A DNA stretch of 64,000 nt from Desulfovibrio psychrotolerans. GTDB lineage: Bacteria; Desulfobacterota; Desulfovibrionia; Desulfovibrionales; Desulfovibrionaceae. The DNA is taken from positions 1 to 64,000 of the forward strand of contig NZ_BLVP01000036.1 of assembly GCF_013340305.1 (NCBI RefSeq), read 5' to 3'. The notes beneath the pieces are model-generated. The model was not told the DNA's origin. It made no database searches and saw only the letters and a list, made by a program, of their open reading frames with translations. The position numbers and the translations under genes are program-made. Below are positions 1 to 8,201 of the stretch, in pieces; the first letter of the stretch is position 1; each line of letters starts with the position of its first letter.

Positions 1-189
1 GGATGTCTCCGGCAGAATACGAAAACAGTCAGGCATATCAAAAAGTGGCTTAACCTGCTCTCCACAAATATGTAGCAGGATCAGGGTTATACATTTGGCG
101 ATCCGGACCCGGATTACGGCGAGGCGGGAGAGCGTCTGGCACAGGAGCAGAAGCATTACGAATGGCTGAACCTGCAAATAGAGCACGAT

Positions 190-792
190 TTGGATCAGGC
201 CTGCCGCATGGCTGATAATGCCGTGGACACTGTGCTGCGGGATTGGGTGCTGCACCGCAATGCCTATGCGGCCAGCCTGAACTGTAGTCAGGAACTTGTG
301 CGCGACTATGCGCGTATTGCCGAAGCCTGGGAAGATACTATGCATAACCTGCTCCAGCAATTCCGCACGTTGTTTGGTGATGCCCCCCGTGTTGTTCCGT
401 TTCCAGCGTATTGGACAGAGTATCCGGTGTTTCCGGATGATGACAAACGGCTGGACGTGAATTTTGATGCAGAGGCTGAAACGCTGAGGGCGCTTCAAGC
501 AGAGCATGATACCGTTATGCGCAGGATCGATGCTGTGCGGGATGCTGTGCATACGCAAAAGACCAGGGAGTTGCAGGCACTGGAAGAATATATCCGTACC
601 CTTGAAGGAAGAGCGGCTTTGGCGGCTGGCGTACCTGAAGAAGATATTATGTCCGATGATTCCGAAGCCTGTGATGATGACGACGCGGAAGGCTCTCCCG
701 GCGTACCTTTCGGCGAGCCTCTGACTACGGACGAAGAAGAGGATGATGCCGTATTTGAAGAGGAAGGCCCGTATGCTCCCGAAAAGGCATAG
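190..792 (+). CDS. Hypothetical acidic protein, 5' end uncertain
   Basis: I do not recognise this protein. It is helical and strongly acidic at the C-terminus, with runs of Asp and Glu over the last 45 residues. The reading frame is open from base 76, and bases 76-189 look like the same protein, but that stretch has no ATG or GTG. The first usable start is TTG at 190, followed by ATG at 208, and neither has a good ribosome binding site. A 17-codon reading frame, ATG at 3 to stop at 51-53, lies just upstream in another frame and may be the true N-terminus separated by a frameshift. The next gene starts inside the 3' end, so the two are probably cotranscribed. Confidence 0.45.
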   Translation: MDQACRMADNAVDTVLRDWVLHRNAYAASLNCSQELVRDYARIAEAWEDTMHNLLQQFRTLFGDAPRVVPFPAYWTEYPVFPDDDKRLDVNFDAEAETLRALQAEHDTVMRRIDAVRDAVHTQKTRELQALEEYIRTLEGRAALAAGVPEEDIMSDDSEACDDDDAEGSPGVPFGEPLTTDEEEDDAVFEEEGPYAPEKA

Positions 793-1654
793 GCAGCCGT
801 TTCGCCGTATGCAGGAAGAAGGGGCGGCAGGGGCGTTGCGCCGTATGCTGCAAGGCCGGTTGCGGGAACACGCCCGTGAGGCCGTACACCGCGGAATGCC
901 CCCCCGTGCCCGGTATCGACCGGGCAGAGAGGGGGGAACCTTTCTTCTCTCTGCCGTTATCGTGATTATAAGCCTGTGTATTGCCGGGGTGGCTCTCTGG
1001 TATTTTCTTCAGCCTCCGGTGGAGGTGGCTGCGTATCATAGGGTGTTGTTGCTGGACCGGTCCGACCCTCTTTCCCGTACGCAGGCAGAGGGGCTTCGGT
1101 CCATTGTGCAGCAGGTGGAGCGCGAAACTCCCGACGATGGCAGGGTTTCGGTGTATTATCTGGACAGCCTTTCCGGCGTGTATCTGGAGCCGCAGGTGAG
1201 TGCTGTGGCTCCCAAAAGGCATCAGGGCAATCTCATGCACAATGAGCAATTGGCCGAACAGTGCTTCCGCAAAGAGTTTATGCCCGGAATTGCCGATGCA
1301 GTTATGGCTGTGCAGAATGCCTCCAACACCGAAGAATCGCCCATTGTGGAAACGCTTGCGCGAATATGCCGTGACCCCGGCTTCTCTCCCCGGATGCGCG
1401 CCAGGAGCATGGTGCTGCATTCTGATATGCTCCAGAACTCCGGGCTATGCACCGAGTACGGGCGCACGGATGCTCCCCGGTGCACGCAGGCACTGTTAGC
1501 TGCGCATATGCCTGACCTGTCCGGAGTGAATGTGGAAATTCTGTATCTGCGGCACAAAAAGTATGAAAAACAGCAAACGCCTGAGCATATGCAAATGTGG
1601 ATTTCACTGTTCCGGAACGCGGGGGCTTACGTGCGTCTGGAGCAGATTTTCTGA
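773..1654 (+). CDS. Membrane-anchored hypothetical protein
   Basis: I know no family for this protein. With the ATG at 773, preceded by GAGGAAGG, it has 293 residues. An Arg-rich cytoplasmic head comes first, then one hydrophobic segment at about residues 55-79, then a soluble domain of about 210 residues. That topology puts the domain on the periplasmic side. The domain opens with a strand-plus-Asp pattern (VLLLDRSDPL) followed by a helix, which loosely resembles a nucleotide-binding or von Willebrand A fold, but I cannot assign it. It overlaps the preceding gene by 20 bases, so coupled translation is likely. A rho-independent terminator follows. In-frame ATG codons at 743 and 746 are alternative starts. 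Confidence 0.6.
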   Translation: MLPKRHRQPFRRMQEEGAAGALRRMLQGRLREHAREAVHRGMPPRARYRPGREGGTFLLSAVIVIISLCIAGVALWYFLQPPVEVAAYHRVLLLDRSDPLSRTQAEGLRSIVQQVERETPDDGRVSVYYLDSLSGVYLEPQVSAVAPKRHQGNLMHNEQLAEQCFRKEFMPGIADAVMAVQNASNTEESPIVETLARICRDPGFSPRMRARSMVLHSDMLQNSGLCTEYGRTDAPRCTQALLAAHMPDLSGVNVEILYLRHKKYEKQQTPEHMQMWISLFRNAGAYVRLEQIF

Positions 1655-1669
1655 GCGGTACATGCCCAA

Positions 1670-1707
1670 AAACCCGGCGGGCAGCCAGTAAACTTCCCGC
1701 CGGGTTT
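1670..1707. terminator. Bidirectional terminator between convergent genes
   Basis: A perfect 12-bp stem (AAACCCGGCGGG paired with CCCGCCGGGTTT) encloses a 14-base loop. It lies between the 3' ends of the membrane-anchored protein gene and the TauE-like permease gene. The A-rich and T-rich stem ends let it act in both directions. Confidence 0.85.
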
Positions 1708-1735
1708 CAATATTCCGCCGTTCGTTGATTGTCCG

Positions 1736-2650
1736 TCAGCTTAGGAAGAAGTCTGCCGCGTACTTTCCGGCCGTGAACAGGATAACCCCGGCCAGCATCC
1801 ACTTTATGGCCCGTGCTGGAACGTGTTTCTGGCAGCGCGCTCCAAAGTACATCCCCGCAAGCCCGCCCAGCCCGAACAGGATTCCGAGCAGCCAGTCGGG
1901 TGCCACGGACATGCCGGGATAAAAGGGTGCCAGTGCCTGATAGAAGGCTACTCCGGCGATGGATGTCATGAACGTGCCCAGAAGGCATGCTCCGGCGATG
2001 GCATGTACCGGAAGTCCGAAAAAGGTGACAAGAAACGGGGCGATGATGGCGCCCCCGCCGATGCCGTATACCCCCCCCACAATGCCTACGATAAAACTGA
2101 GCAGTGCTATGCCCCGGAAGGAAACCTCGTAGCGTTCGCCCGCATAGGTGTAGCCAATGCGTGAGAGGCTGAACCGCACGTCTGTAATGGTGCAATGTGT
2201 ATCTGCATGACGTATTCCCGGTGCTCCTGCCGTTGTTCCGTTTTTCTGTGCGGGCGGTGAGACCAGGCTCTTTACCATTCGCAGACCGATGTACAGAAGC
2301 ACTGCCGAGGCGAAAAGTTTGAAGGCCGCAGGGTCAGGCAGGTAGGTAACGCGGATGAAAGCGCCGATGAAAACTCCCGGCAGCGTACCCAGAACAACAG
2401 TCCATGCCAGCGGCCAGACCATGCGGCCTTCCTTCCAGTAGCGGTACACGCCGCCCGGGGTGGCCACGATGTTGAAAAGCTGGTTGGTGGCGCTGACAGA
2501 GGGGTTTGTGTACCCCAGAAATGATATCTGGAACGGTAGCAGCAGAAAGGCACCGGAAACTCCACCCATGGACGTGAAAAAGGAGATGCAGAACGCCACA
2601 AGCGGGGGCACCCAGATGGCAACTTCTATTCCGGCGGTACTGAAAAGCAT
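1736..2650 (-). CDS. TauE/SafE (DUF81) family membrane permease
   Basis: Integral membrane protein of the TauE/SafE family, which moves small sulfur or oxo-anions and sulfonates across the inner membrane. From the ATG at 2650, which has a GGAGGG site 5 bases upstream, it is 304 residues long. About eight hydrophobic segments form two similar halves separated by a hydrophilic loop near the middle. The family-typical Gly-rich N-terminus (SMGGVSGAFLLLP) and the second-half counterpart (GGVYGIGGGAIIAPFL) are both present. It diverges from a TunR-type tungstate/molybdate regulator, and a strong palindrome lies in the shared intergenic region. I infer that the substrate may be molybdate, tungstate or a related oxyanion. 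The longer open frame to 2722 has no better start. Confidence 0.85.
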   Translation of the reverse strand: MLFSTAGIEVAIWVPPLVAFCISFFTSMGGVSGAFLLLPFQISFLGYTNPSVSATNQLFNIVATPGGVYRYWKEGRMVWPLAWTVVLGTLPGVFIGAFIRVTYLPDPAAFKLFASAVLLYIGLRMVKSLVSPPAQKNGTTAGAPGIRHADTHCTITDVRFSLSRIGYTYAGERYEVSFRGIALLSFIVGIVGGVYGIGGGAIIAPFLVTFFGLPVHAIAGACLLGTFMTSIAGVAFYQALAPFYPGMSVAPDWLLGILFGLGGLAGMYFGARCQKHVPARAIKWMLAGVILFTAGKYAADFFLS

Positions 2651-2744
2651 GTTCCCTCCGTGTGGTGCGTTGTGCTGTTGCTGTGTCTGTCTGCCAAGGG
2701 CAGCGGGATGCCCGGTGAGCATGATGATAACAAATTTGAATGAA

Positions 2745-2766
2745 CACGAAAATTCTTATTTTCGTG
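2745..2766. promoter_or_regulatory. Palindromic operator between permease and tunR
   Basis: Two perfect 8-base arms, CACGAAAA and TTTTCGTG, flank a 6-base spacer. The site is 95 bp upstream of the permease start and about 180 bp upstream of the tunR start, so it can serve either divergent gene. No T-run follows, so it is not a terminator. TunR is the obvious candidate ligand, but I cannot verify that this matches its published site. Confidence 0.55.
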
Positions 2767-2770
2767 ATAT

Positions 2771-2787
2771 GTAGAAATTCTTACTAC
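2771..2787. promoter_or_regulatory. Second weaker inverted repeat upstream of tunR
   Basis: GTAG and CTAC arms enclose a 9-base core, AAATTCTTA. The same nonamer occurs at 2750-2758, overlapping the stronger palindrome, so it recurs at a 25-bp interval. The pair could be two binding sites for one regulator on the same face region. Low certainty. Confidence 0.35.
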
Positions 2788-2945
2788 GCTTGTCAACGGG
2801 GAATCTGTGGGTAACCTGTTGCCCGCGACGGGCTTGTCCTGTACCTATGAAGTGGCGATGCCGTATCCCCGCGCAGGCAGGATATGGCGTTGCGTGCGGC
2901 ATGATCCCATGCCGCACGGTTTTTTTCCGGGAGATTGCGAAAAGT

Positions 2946-4028
2946 ATGAAGGACAAGTACACGCCCCACGAGTCTGAAGAGGGGCAGGGGCTGGACACGG
3001 CACAACTGGGACTGCTTGAAGAGGAGTTTTGGCGGTGGGCGCAGCATGCGGTCCGTAATGATGTGCGTTACTCGCGGTTGCGGGTGCTGCTGGTCTTTCT
3101 TGTTATCCGTTATACCGGCGCAAAGCTCAGCGAAGTGCTGGGCATGAACCCCCGCAAGGATCTGGACTGTTCTCGGCAGGTGGCGGTGTTCCGTAATGGA
3201 GATCCGGCAGAATATGGAGCAGCGGTTGCGGAGGATGCGGATTCTTTAAAGCTTGTGGTCCGCGAGGTTCAGGTTTCCGAAAAGCTCTGCGGCGGTGTCC
3301 GCAGCGTGGCGGAAGCGATGGAGTCTTTCGGCGGATTGCCCGAATCGCTGAGCATGGACCCCGGATTCGTGCGCAGGAAGTTTTATGAGCGGGCGTCCGC
3401 CTGCGGGTTTTCCAAGGAGGCGGGGGGGCCGGAAATGATCCGCAGAGCCCGTGCCATGGAGCTCAAACAGGGTAATGTGCCGCTGGCGGCGGTACAGGCC
3501 ATGCTGGGCCATTCTTCGCCCAACCTCACATCTGCCTATGTTTCTTTTTCCGATGAGGAGATCAGGCTGGCAACGCGCCGGTATCTTGAAAAAGAATCCG
3601 GAAGGGGTACCAGTGCCCGGAACAGTTTTTACGGCAGGGTCGGCACCATAGTGCGGGGTGATATCCAGTCCCGTGTGGAGGTGGTGACTCCAGAGGGCCA
3701 CAATGTGGTTTCCGTGATAACGAATGATAGTCTGGACAGGTTGGGGCTGTATCCGGGAGTTATGCTTGTGGCGGAAGTAAAGGCCCCATGGCTTATCGTG
3801 CAACGGAGCGACAGTCCCCCGGTTTCCAGCGCGGAAAACAGCATGCATGGTACGGTGGTAAGACTTTCTTCCGGAGCGGTGAACACGGAGTATGTTATCC
3901 GCGTTTCCGAGAGCACGGAGCTGTGTGCCGTTGTCTCTTCAGGCGGTGCCGAACGGCTGGGGCTGAATGAAGGCGATCCGGCGTGGGTGCTGTTCAGCAG
4001 TTATGCCGTTGTGCTGCATCTGGACTGA
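2946..4028 (+). CDS. tunR: TunR-type tungstate/molybdate-responsive transcriptional regulator
   Basis: A DNA-binding domain derived from tyrosine recombinases is joined to two Mop/TOBE oxyanion-binding domains. That is the architecture of TunR, described in Desulfovibrio as a regulator of tungstoenzyme and molybdate/tungstate transport genes. From ATG 2946 it has 360 residues. Residues 40-210 resemble the recombinase C-terminal domain, including GHSSPNLTSAYV at 188-199. The first catalytic Arg position reads Lys60 and the HxxR motif is not intact, so strand cleavage is unlikely. Mop repeats span roughly 224-287 and 298-358. It diverges from the TauE-like permease. The open frame continues upstream to a TTG at 2790, but that stretch is not protein-like. 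Confidence 0.8.
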   Translation: MKDKYTPHESEEGQGLDTAQLGLLEEEFWRWAQHAVRNDVRYSRLRVLLVFLVIRYTGAKLSEVLGMNPRKDLDCSRQVAVFRNGDPAEYGAAVAEDADSLKLVVREVQVSEKLCGGVRSVAEAMESFGGLPESLSMDPGFVRRKFYERASACGFSKEAGGPEMIRRARAMELKQGNVPLAAVQAMLGHSSPNLTSAYVSFSDEEIRLATRRYLEKESGRGTSARNSFYGRVGTIVRGDIQSRVEVVTPEGHNVVSVITNDSLDRLGLYPGVMLVAEVKAPWLIVQRSDSPPVSSAENSMHGTVVRLSSGAVNTEYVIRVSESTELCAVVSSGGAERLGLNEGDPAWVLFSSYAVVLHLD

Positions 4029-4058
4029 GTGCCCGGTGCCTGATTTCCGCATCTGAAC

Positions 4059-4075
4059 ACGCCTGGGCGTTTTTT
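4059..4075 (+). terminator. Weak terminator after tunR
   Basis: A short ACGC-CTGG-GCGT hairpin is followed by six T residues, 30 bp after the tunR stop. The stem is only four pairs, so its strength is doubtful. The opposite-strand cmk gene ends at 4132. Confidence 0.4.
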
Positions 4076-4131
4076 CGCAAAGCCACGCCAGCTGCGGCTA
4101 ACCGGCGGGTTTGGCATGGGGATATGTGCAG

Positions 4132-4800
4132 CTATACCCTGCCTGCGTGACGCATAATTTCTTCAAACACGCCGTTTATGTCCAGTGCGGTGGTGTCTAC
4201 AATCACGGCATCGTGCGCAGGGCGCAAGGGGGCTATGGCCCGGTTGCGGTCCTGTTCGTCGCGCAGGCGTATCTGCTCCGTCAGTTCCGCAAGGTCGGCG
4301 GGTTGCCCCATGGCGGCAAGCTGTTCATGGCGTCTGCGCGCCCGTTCCTGCGGAGTGGCATCCAGAAAAATCTTGCAGGTGGCGTTGGGAAACACCACGG
4401 TGCCCATGTCCCTTCCCTCGGCAACCAATGAAGTTTCCGCCCCCATGGCCTGCTGCGCGGCTTTCATGGCATCGCGCACGGGGGCCAGCTTGGCGACCAC
4501 AGAGGCCAGCATGCCTACGGTTTCGCTGCGTATTTCCTGCCCCACGGGAACCCCGTTCACCGCGAGAACAGAGTCTGCCCCCGTGCCGGAGAGAGAAAAG
4601 CGGAACCCCGCAAGCTGTGCGCGCAATTGTTCATCGGTCAGGTTTTCCGCCTCTGCTCCGAGCTTCCAGCCCAGCGTGCGGTACATGGCCCCTGTGTCCA
4701 GATAGGCAATGCCCAAAGCCTGCGCCACGCGTCTGGCAAGAGTGGTCTTGCCAACGCCTGCGGGGCCGTCCAAGGTGATGATGCGGTGGCTAACGGGCAT
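4132..4800 (-). CDS. cmk: Cytidylate kinase (CMP kinase)
   Basis: Cytoplasmic kinase that phosphorylates CMP and dCMP with ATP, in pyrimidine nucleotide salvage and supply. The 222 residues fit the usual length. The Walker A loop GPAGVGKTT is at residues 12-20. It is followed by the AYLDTGAMYR substrate motif, the EGRDMGTVVFP segment, the ARRRHEQL lid region and the RDEQDRNR motif typical of bacterial Cmk. The start at 4800 lies inside the 3' end of hisC (11-base overlap), so the genes form an operon with coupled translation. Confidence 0.95.
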   Translation of the reverse strand: MPVSHRIITLDGPAGVGKTTLARRVAQALGIAYLDTGAMYRTLGWKLGAEAENLTDEQLRAQLAGFRFSLSGTGADSVLAVNGVPVGQEIRSETVGMLASVVAKLAPVRDAMKAAQQAMGAETSLVAEGRDMGTVVFPNATCKIFLDATPQERARRRHEQLAAMGQPADLAELTEQIRLRDEQDRNRAIAPLRPAHDAVIVDTTALDINGVFEEIMRHAGRV

Positions 4801-5914
4801 GCATAATCTCCCGGAAGGCTCCGATGAATGCGGAGTTCTCCTGCCTGCTGCCCACCGAGACGCGCATGTGGCGGGGCAGACCGTATCCCTTGTTCAGCGG
4901 GCGCAGGATGATCCCCCGGCGCAGCAGTTGCTCGTGCAGTTCGCCGCCGTCAATCGGGGCCTGAAACATGATGAAATTGGCGCGGGAAGGATAGACCGTG
5001 CACCCCAGCGCAGCCAGTTCCCTGTTCAGGTACTCGCGTCCCTCTGCGGTTACACGGAGTGTTTCATTATAGAACACGGTGTCTTCCATAGCCGCCATGC
5101 CGGCATGTTCCGCAAGAATGTTCACGCTGAACGGCGGGCGTATGCGTTTCAGGTAGTCGGCCAGTTCAGGCTGCATGGCACCGAATCCCAGCCGCAGACC
5201 CGCAAGCCCCATGCTTTTGGAAAAGGTGCGCAGTACGCAGACATTGGGATGCTGCATCAGTCTGGGCAGCATGGAATAGGCATCGCGGTCGCCGGTAAAG
5301 TCCATGTATGCTTCGTCCACAACCAGCAGACACTGCTCAGGCAGGCGGCCTGCAAGGGTGACAATTTCTTCCACGGGGGGAGTGTACCCGGACGGGTTGT
5401 CCGGCGTGGTCACAAAGACAATGGCGGTGTTTTCGTCCGTGAGGCCGACCAGAGCATCCCAGTTGAAGGAAAAATCTGCATTCAGCGGTGTCTGGCGCAG
5501 TTCCACCCCGCACAGGCGCGCAAGCACTGTGTACATGGAAAAACAGGGGTCAAAGGCCACAATGTTGTCCGTACCCGGTCGTGCCTTGGCGCGGATGAGC
5601 AGGTCGATTACCTCGTCCGAGCCGTTGCCGGTGACAACACATTCGGCCGGCAGTCCGAAGAAAGCCGCAATGCTGCGGGCAAGTCGGGGGTTGCCGGACT
5701 GGGCGTAGCGGAATACATGCCCGGCATGGGAACGGATGACCTGCTGCACAAGGGGAGACGCGCCCAGCGGATTTTCGTTGCTGGCAAGCTTTACCACGGT
5801 ATCCAATCCGTAGCGTTCCTTGATTTCGTCAATGGACAACCCAGCGGAGTAGGGCGAAAAATCCATCACTTCAGGCCGAACCTGCGAAGTGGCGCGGCAT
5901 CTGGCAGCGGTCAT
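4790..5914 (-). CDS. hisC: Histidinol-phosphate aminotransferase
   Basis: PLP-dependent class I/II aminotransferase that converts imidazole-acetol phosphate to histidinol phosphate in histidine synthesis. From ATG 5914, with AAGGAG six bases upstream, it has 374 residues. The N-terminal SNENPLG motif, the TPDNPSG substrate loop, DEAY, and the PLP-binding lysine (about 233) in TFSKSMGLAGLRLG are all present. An in-frame ATG at 5932 lacks this ribosome binding site. The gene is first in a two-gene unit with cmk. Confidence 0.93.
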   Translation of the reverse strand: MTAARCRATSQVRPEVMDFSPYSAGLSIDEIKERYGLDTVVKLASNENPLGASPLVQQVIRSHAGHVFRYAQSGNPRLARSIAAFFGLPAECVVTGNGSDEVIDLLIRAKARPGTDNIVAFDPCFSMYTVLARLCGVELRQTPLNADFSFNWDALVGLTDENTAIVFVTTPDNPSGYTPPVEEIVTLAGRLPEQCLLVVDEAYMDFTGDRDAYSMLPRLMQHPNVCVLRTFSKSMGLAGLRLGFGAMQPELADYLKRIRPPFSVNILAEHAGMAAMEDTVFYNETLRVTAEGREYLNRELAALGCTVYPSRANFIMFQAPIDGGELHEQLLRRGIILRPLNKGYGLPRHMRVSVGSRQENSAFIGAFREIMHAR

Positions 5915-5945
5915 GCTGTGCTCCTTGTGCATCGTTTCAAATCGG

Positions 5946-5976
5946 CAAAAAAGGGCGGTTCCTGCGAACCGCCCTT
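5946..5976 (-). terminator. Terminator of the UspA gene
   Basis: An 11-bp stem (AAGGGCGGTTC and its complement) with a 4-base loop is followed on the minus strand by a run of six T residues. It lies 85 bp past the UspA stop and before the hisC start, so it insulates hisC from the upstream gene. Confidence 0.85.
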
Positions 5977-6060
5977 GAATAGACCAGAGGAGGGGGGATG
6001 GGCAAGCGGACTTTACGCGGTTACGTGCCCAGCGTAAAACGCTGTCCCGCGTTTACAGAG

Positions 6061-6507
6061 TTACAGTTCGGTGGGGCGCACGGTGAGCACAGGAATGTTG
6101 GCTCCCTTCACCACTTTTTCCGCCACGGAACCGAACAGAATGCGGTCTATGCCTTTGCGACCGTGCGTGCCCATGATGATCATGTCCACCCCTTCGCGCT
6201 CGGCAGTGGCAAGAATTTCTTCCGCAGCATACCCGGTGACAACCTTGCCCGTGGTGGGAATGTCGCTGAAGTTGGTGGTGAGGAAGGCTTCCATGGACTT
6301 CTCAGCGCCGGAAACAATCTCTCCTACAAAGTTTTCAATGGAGTTGGGCGGAACATGAAAGCCCACGTACTGGCTGAGCGAAGGGGCGGCATATACCACC
6401 ACCAGCGAGGCTCCAAGTTTTGTGGCAAGCAGGTTTGCGTAATCGGCGATATGCTTGCTGTGATCCGAAAAGTCCACGGCAACGAGAATCTTGTTTATGG
6501 CAGTCAT
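6061..6507 (-). CDS. Universal stress protein, UspA family
   Basis: Small cytoplasmic ATP-binding protein of the UspA superfamily, linked to stress survival and energy limitation. The start at ATG 6507 has an AGGAGG site just upstream and gives 148 residues, the normal single-domain length. It opens with the family pattern KILVAVDFSDHS. The ATP-binding signature near the C-terminus (GTHGRKGIDRILFGSVAEKV) matches G-x2-G-x9-G-S, the ATP-binding subgroup. The frame is open further upstream to 6792, but that stretch is promoter DNA. It is monocistronic, with its own promoter and terminator. Confidence 0.93.
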   Translation of the reverse strand: MTAINKILVAVDFSDHSKHIADYANLLATKLGASLVVVYAAPSLSQYVGFHVPPNSIENFVGEIVSGAEKSMEAFLTTNFSDIPTTGKVVTGYAAEEILATAEREGVDMIIMGTHGRKGIDRILFGSVAEKVVKGANIPVLTVRPTEL

Positions 6508-6579
6508 GGCAACCTCCTGAGGCTGGGTGCAGTTCTGAACATCCGCCATCGGGCGGAAGTGTGTTCTAATGTTTTTCAA

Positions 6580-6608
6580 TATAAACACATTTTGCGCCGC
6601 ATAGACAA
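6580..6608 (-). promoter_or_regulatory. Sigma-70-like promoter of the UspA gene
   Basis: On the minus strand the hexamers TTGTCT (-35) and TTTATA (-10) are separated by exactly 17 bases. The predicted start site is about 65 bases upstream of the UspA start codon. Confidence 0.6.
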
Positions 6609-6791
6609 GGAAAAGGTTGTACGCTACCCTGAACATATCGCTGTACACAGTGTGCATGTGGTTCCGCCTTGCGGCAGAAAATGCCGGGTATTTTTTTGGC
6701 AAAACTACATATTTCAGCAGGTTGCTGAGGCGAGCTGTGTTGGCAAACTTTTTGCTGAATCCTGACAAAACCCTAACGAAGGGGTGCGCCA

Positions 6792-7283
6792 ATGAAGATT
6801 CGTTCGGAACAACTGGATGCCCTGTTGCAACAGGAAGAGCTCAAGAAGCGGCCTAAGGCTGCGGAAGGGTTCGGCGATCTGTTTGCGCAGGAGCTGGAGC
6901 GTCAGGAAGGCGCTTCGGCGGCACAGGGTGCCGTGCCTCCCGTGGGGGCTCGGGCCATGGTCCTGAATCCGTTGCTGATGGCGAACCCGGTCGAAGAGAC
7001 CGGTGCGGTGCAGGGTGCGGATGAGGCTGCTGAGGTGGCTGGCAGGCTGGACGGCATGCTGGACAAGTGGGAACACTATTCCCGGCAGATCGGAGCCGCC
7101 GGAGAGGCTGACCTGAAAGGCGCGCATGGAACGCTGGAAGCCATTTCCGGCGAACTTTCGCAACTGAAGGAGCAGAATCCGGACCTTGCCGATCGCTATC
7201 CCGGTTTGGGATTGGTGGTGAATGAACTGGAGGTGATGTCTTTCACCGAGCGGTTCAAACTGAACAGGGGCGACTACGTGTAG
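6792..7283 (+). CDS. Hypothetical helical cytoplasmic protein
   Basis: This 163-residue protein has no signal peptide or membrane segment, and I do not recognise a family. The first 35 residues form a charged amphipathic stretch (KIRSEQLDALLQQEELKKR). An Ala/Val/Pro-rich linker follows, then a helical C-terminal half. The protein stands alone between the divergent UspA gene and a terminator. There is no strong ribosome binding site (AACGAAGGGGTGCGCC precedes the ATG), but codon use is like the neighbours. Confidence 0.65.
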   Translation: MKIRSEQLDALLQQEELKKRPKAAEGFGDLFAQELERQEGASAAQGAVPPVGARAMVLNPLLMANPVEETGAVQGADEAAEVAGRLDGMLDKWEHYSRQIGAAGEADLKGAHGTLEAISGELSQLKEQNPDLADRYPGLGLVVNELEVMSFTERFKLNRGDYV

Positions 7284-7320
7284 CGGCCTTGTTGTCGGCG
7301 GGTTTACCCCGCATGGCCTG

Positions 7321-7351
7321 AAAGGAACGGGGGAATCTCCGTTCCTTTTTC
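7321..7351 (+). terminator. Rho-independent terminator
   Basis: A 10-bp stem (AAAGGAACGG paired with CCGTTCCTTT) with an 8-base loop runs into T residues. It ends the 6792-7283 gene and separates it from pncC on the other strand. Confidence 0.85.
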
Positions 7352-7388
7352 GTTTCTTGCCAGAACCGGTGCGGGAAAGCATTTTCCG

Positions 7389-7886
7389 CTACCGATATGC
7401 AGACTCCAGCAGGTCAAGCAACATGGGTATGGAGGCAAGAACTGTCTGTTCCCGCACGGCATGGCGCGGACCGGAAAAATGGTGACGTTGAGTTATGATG
7501 GTGCCTCTGAGGGTTGCAGCCAGCCATACAGTGCCCACGGGTTTTTCCGGAGAACCGCCTGTGGGACCGGCAACGCCGGACACGGCAATTGCCATATCCG
7601 TGCCCAGCACGGCGCAGGCGCCCTGAGTCATGGCGCGCACGGTCTGCTCGCTGACAGCGCCGTGTGTGTCCAGAATAGAACGCGGCACCCTGAGCACATT
7701 TTCCTTAACGGCATTGGCGTACGCGACTATCCCGCCAGCAAACCATGCTGAAGAACCGGAAACGTCGGTGCATGCTGCGGCAATAAGTCCGCCGGTGCAT
7801 GATTCGGCTGTACCGAGCAGCAGCCTCCTTTCGGCAAGCAGTGTGCCGAGGCGCTCAATGAGCAGATGCCTATGTGTTGCGTCCAT
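7389..7886 (-). CDS. pncC: Nicotinamide-nucleotide amidohydrolase, CinA C-terminal family
   Basis: Deamidates nicotinamide mononucleotide to nicotinate mononucleotide in the bacterial pyridine nucleotide cycle. From ATG 7886, with GGGAGG upstream, the protein is 165 residues: the stand-alone CinA C-terminal domain without the N-terminal COG1058 half. Diagnostic motifs are TAESCTGGLIAA, SSAWFAGGIVAYAN, GAVSEQTVRAM and the Gly-rich SGVAGPTGG. The frame runs on to 7961 but has no better start there. Confidence 0.9.
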   Translation of the reverse strand: MDATHRHLLIERLGTLLAERRLLLGTAESCTGGLIAAACTDVSGSSAWFAGGIVAYANAVKENVLRVPRSILDTHGAVSEQTVRAMTQGACAVLGTDMAIAVSGVAGPTGGSPEKPVGTVWLAATLRGTIITQRHHFSGPRHAVREQTVLASIPMLLDLLESAYR

Positions 7887-8201
7887 GCGTCCTCCCTTTT
7901 TATTGATGGCTGGCCTTTTCCTCCAAGCAGGGGGAGGATGCAATCCATTGAAATCTGCCATTGAAACCTGGCATTGAAATTTGGCTTTGAAATTATCCCT
8001 GGCTCCGGAGCGGGGCTATTTACGGCGGGCTAGCATGGTTTTCTGCCTGCCGCAAGGCAGTGCAGCCCCGCTTGTCTGCCGGCTTGTCTGCCCGGTTGTC
8101 TCAGAAGAGCGCGCGGGCTATGCTGGACCAGCTTGTTGCCCTACAGTTTTTAGCCATACCGCCGATGAGTTGCGAAAGAACCAACTTTTGAGGAGTCGCC
8201 T

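Noticed and set aside
2790-2945. A longer N-terminus for TunR from TTG 2790
   Set aside because: The extra 52 residues are Cys/Arg/Pro-rich without homology to the family, and they overlap the regulatory region.
5946-6037. The hairpin near 5960 as a hisC attenuator
   Set aside because: Its T-run is on the minus strand at the side away from hisC, where it ends the UspA transcript, and no His-rich leader peptide is visible between it and hisC.
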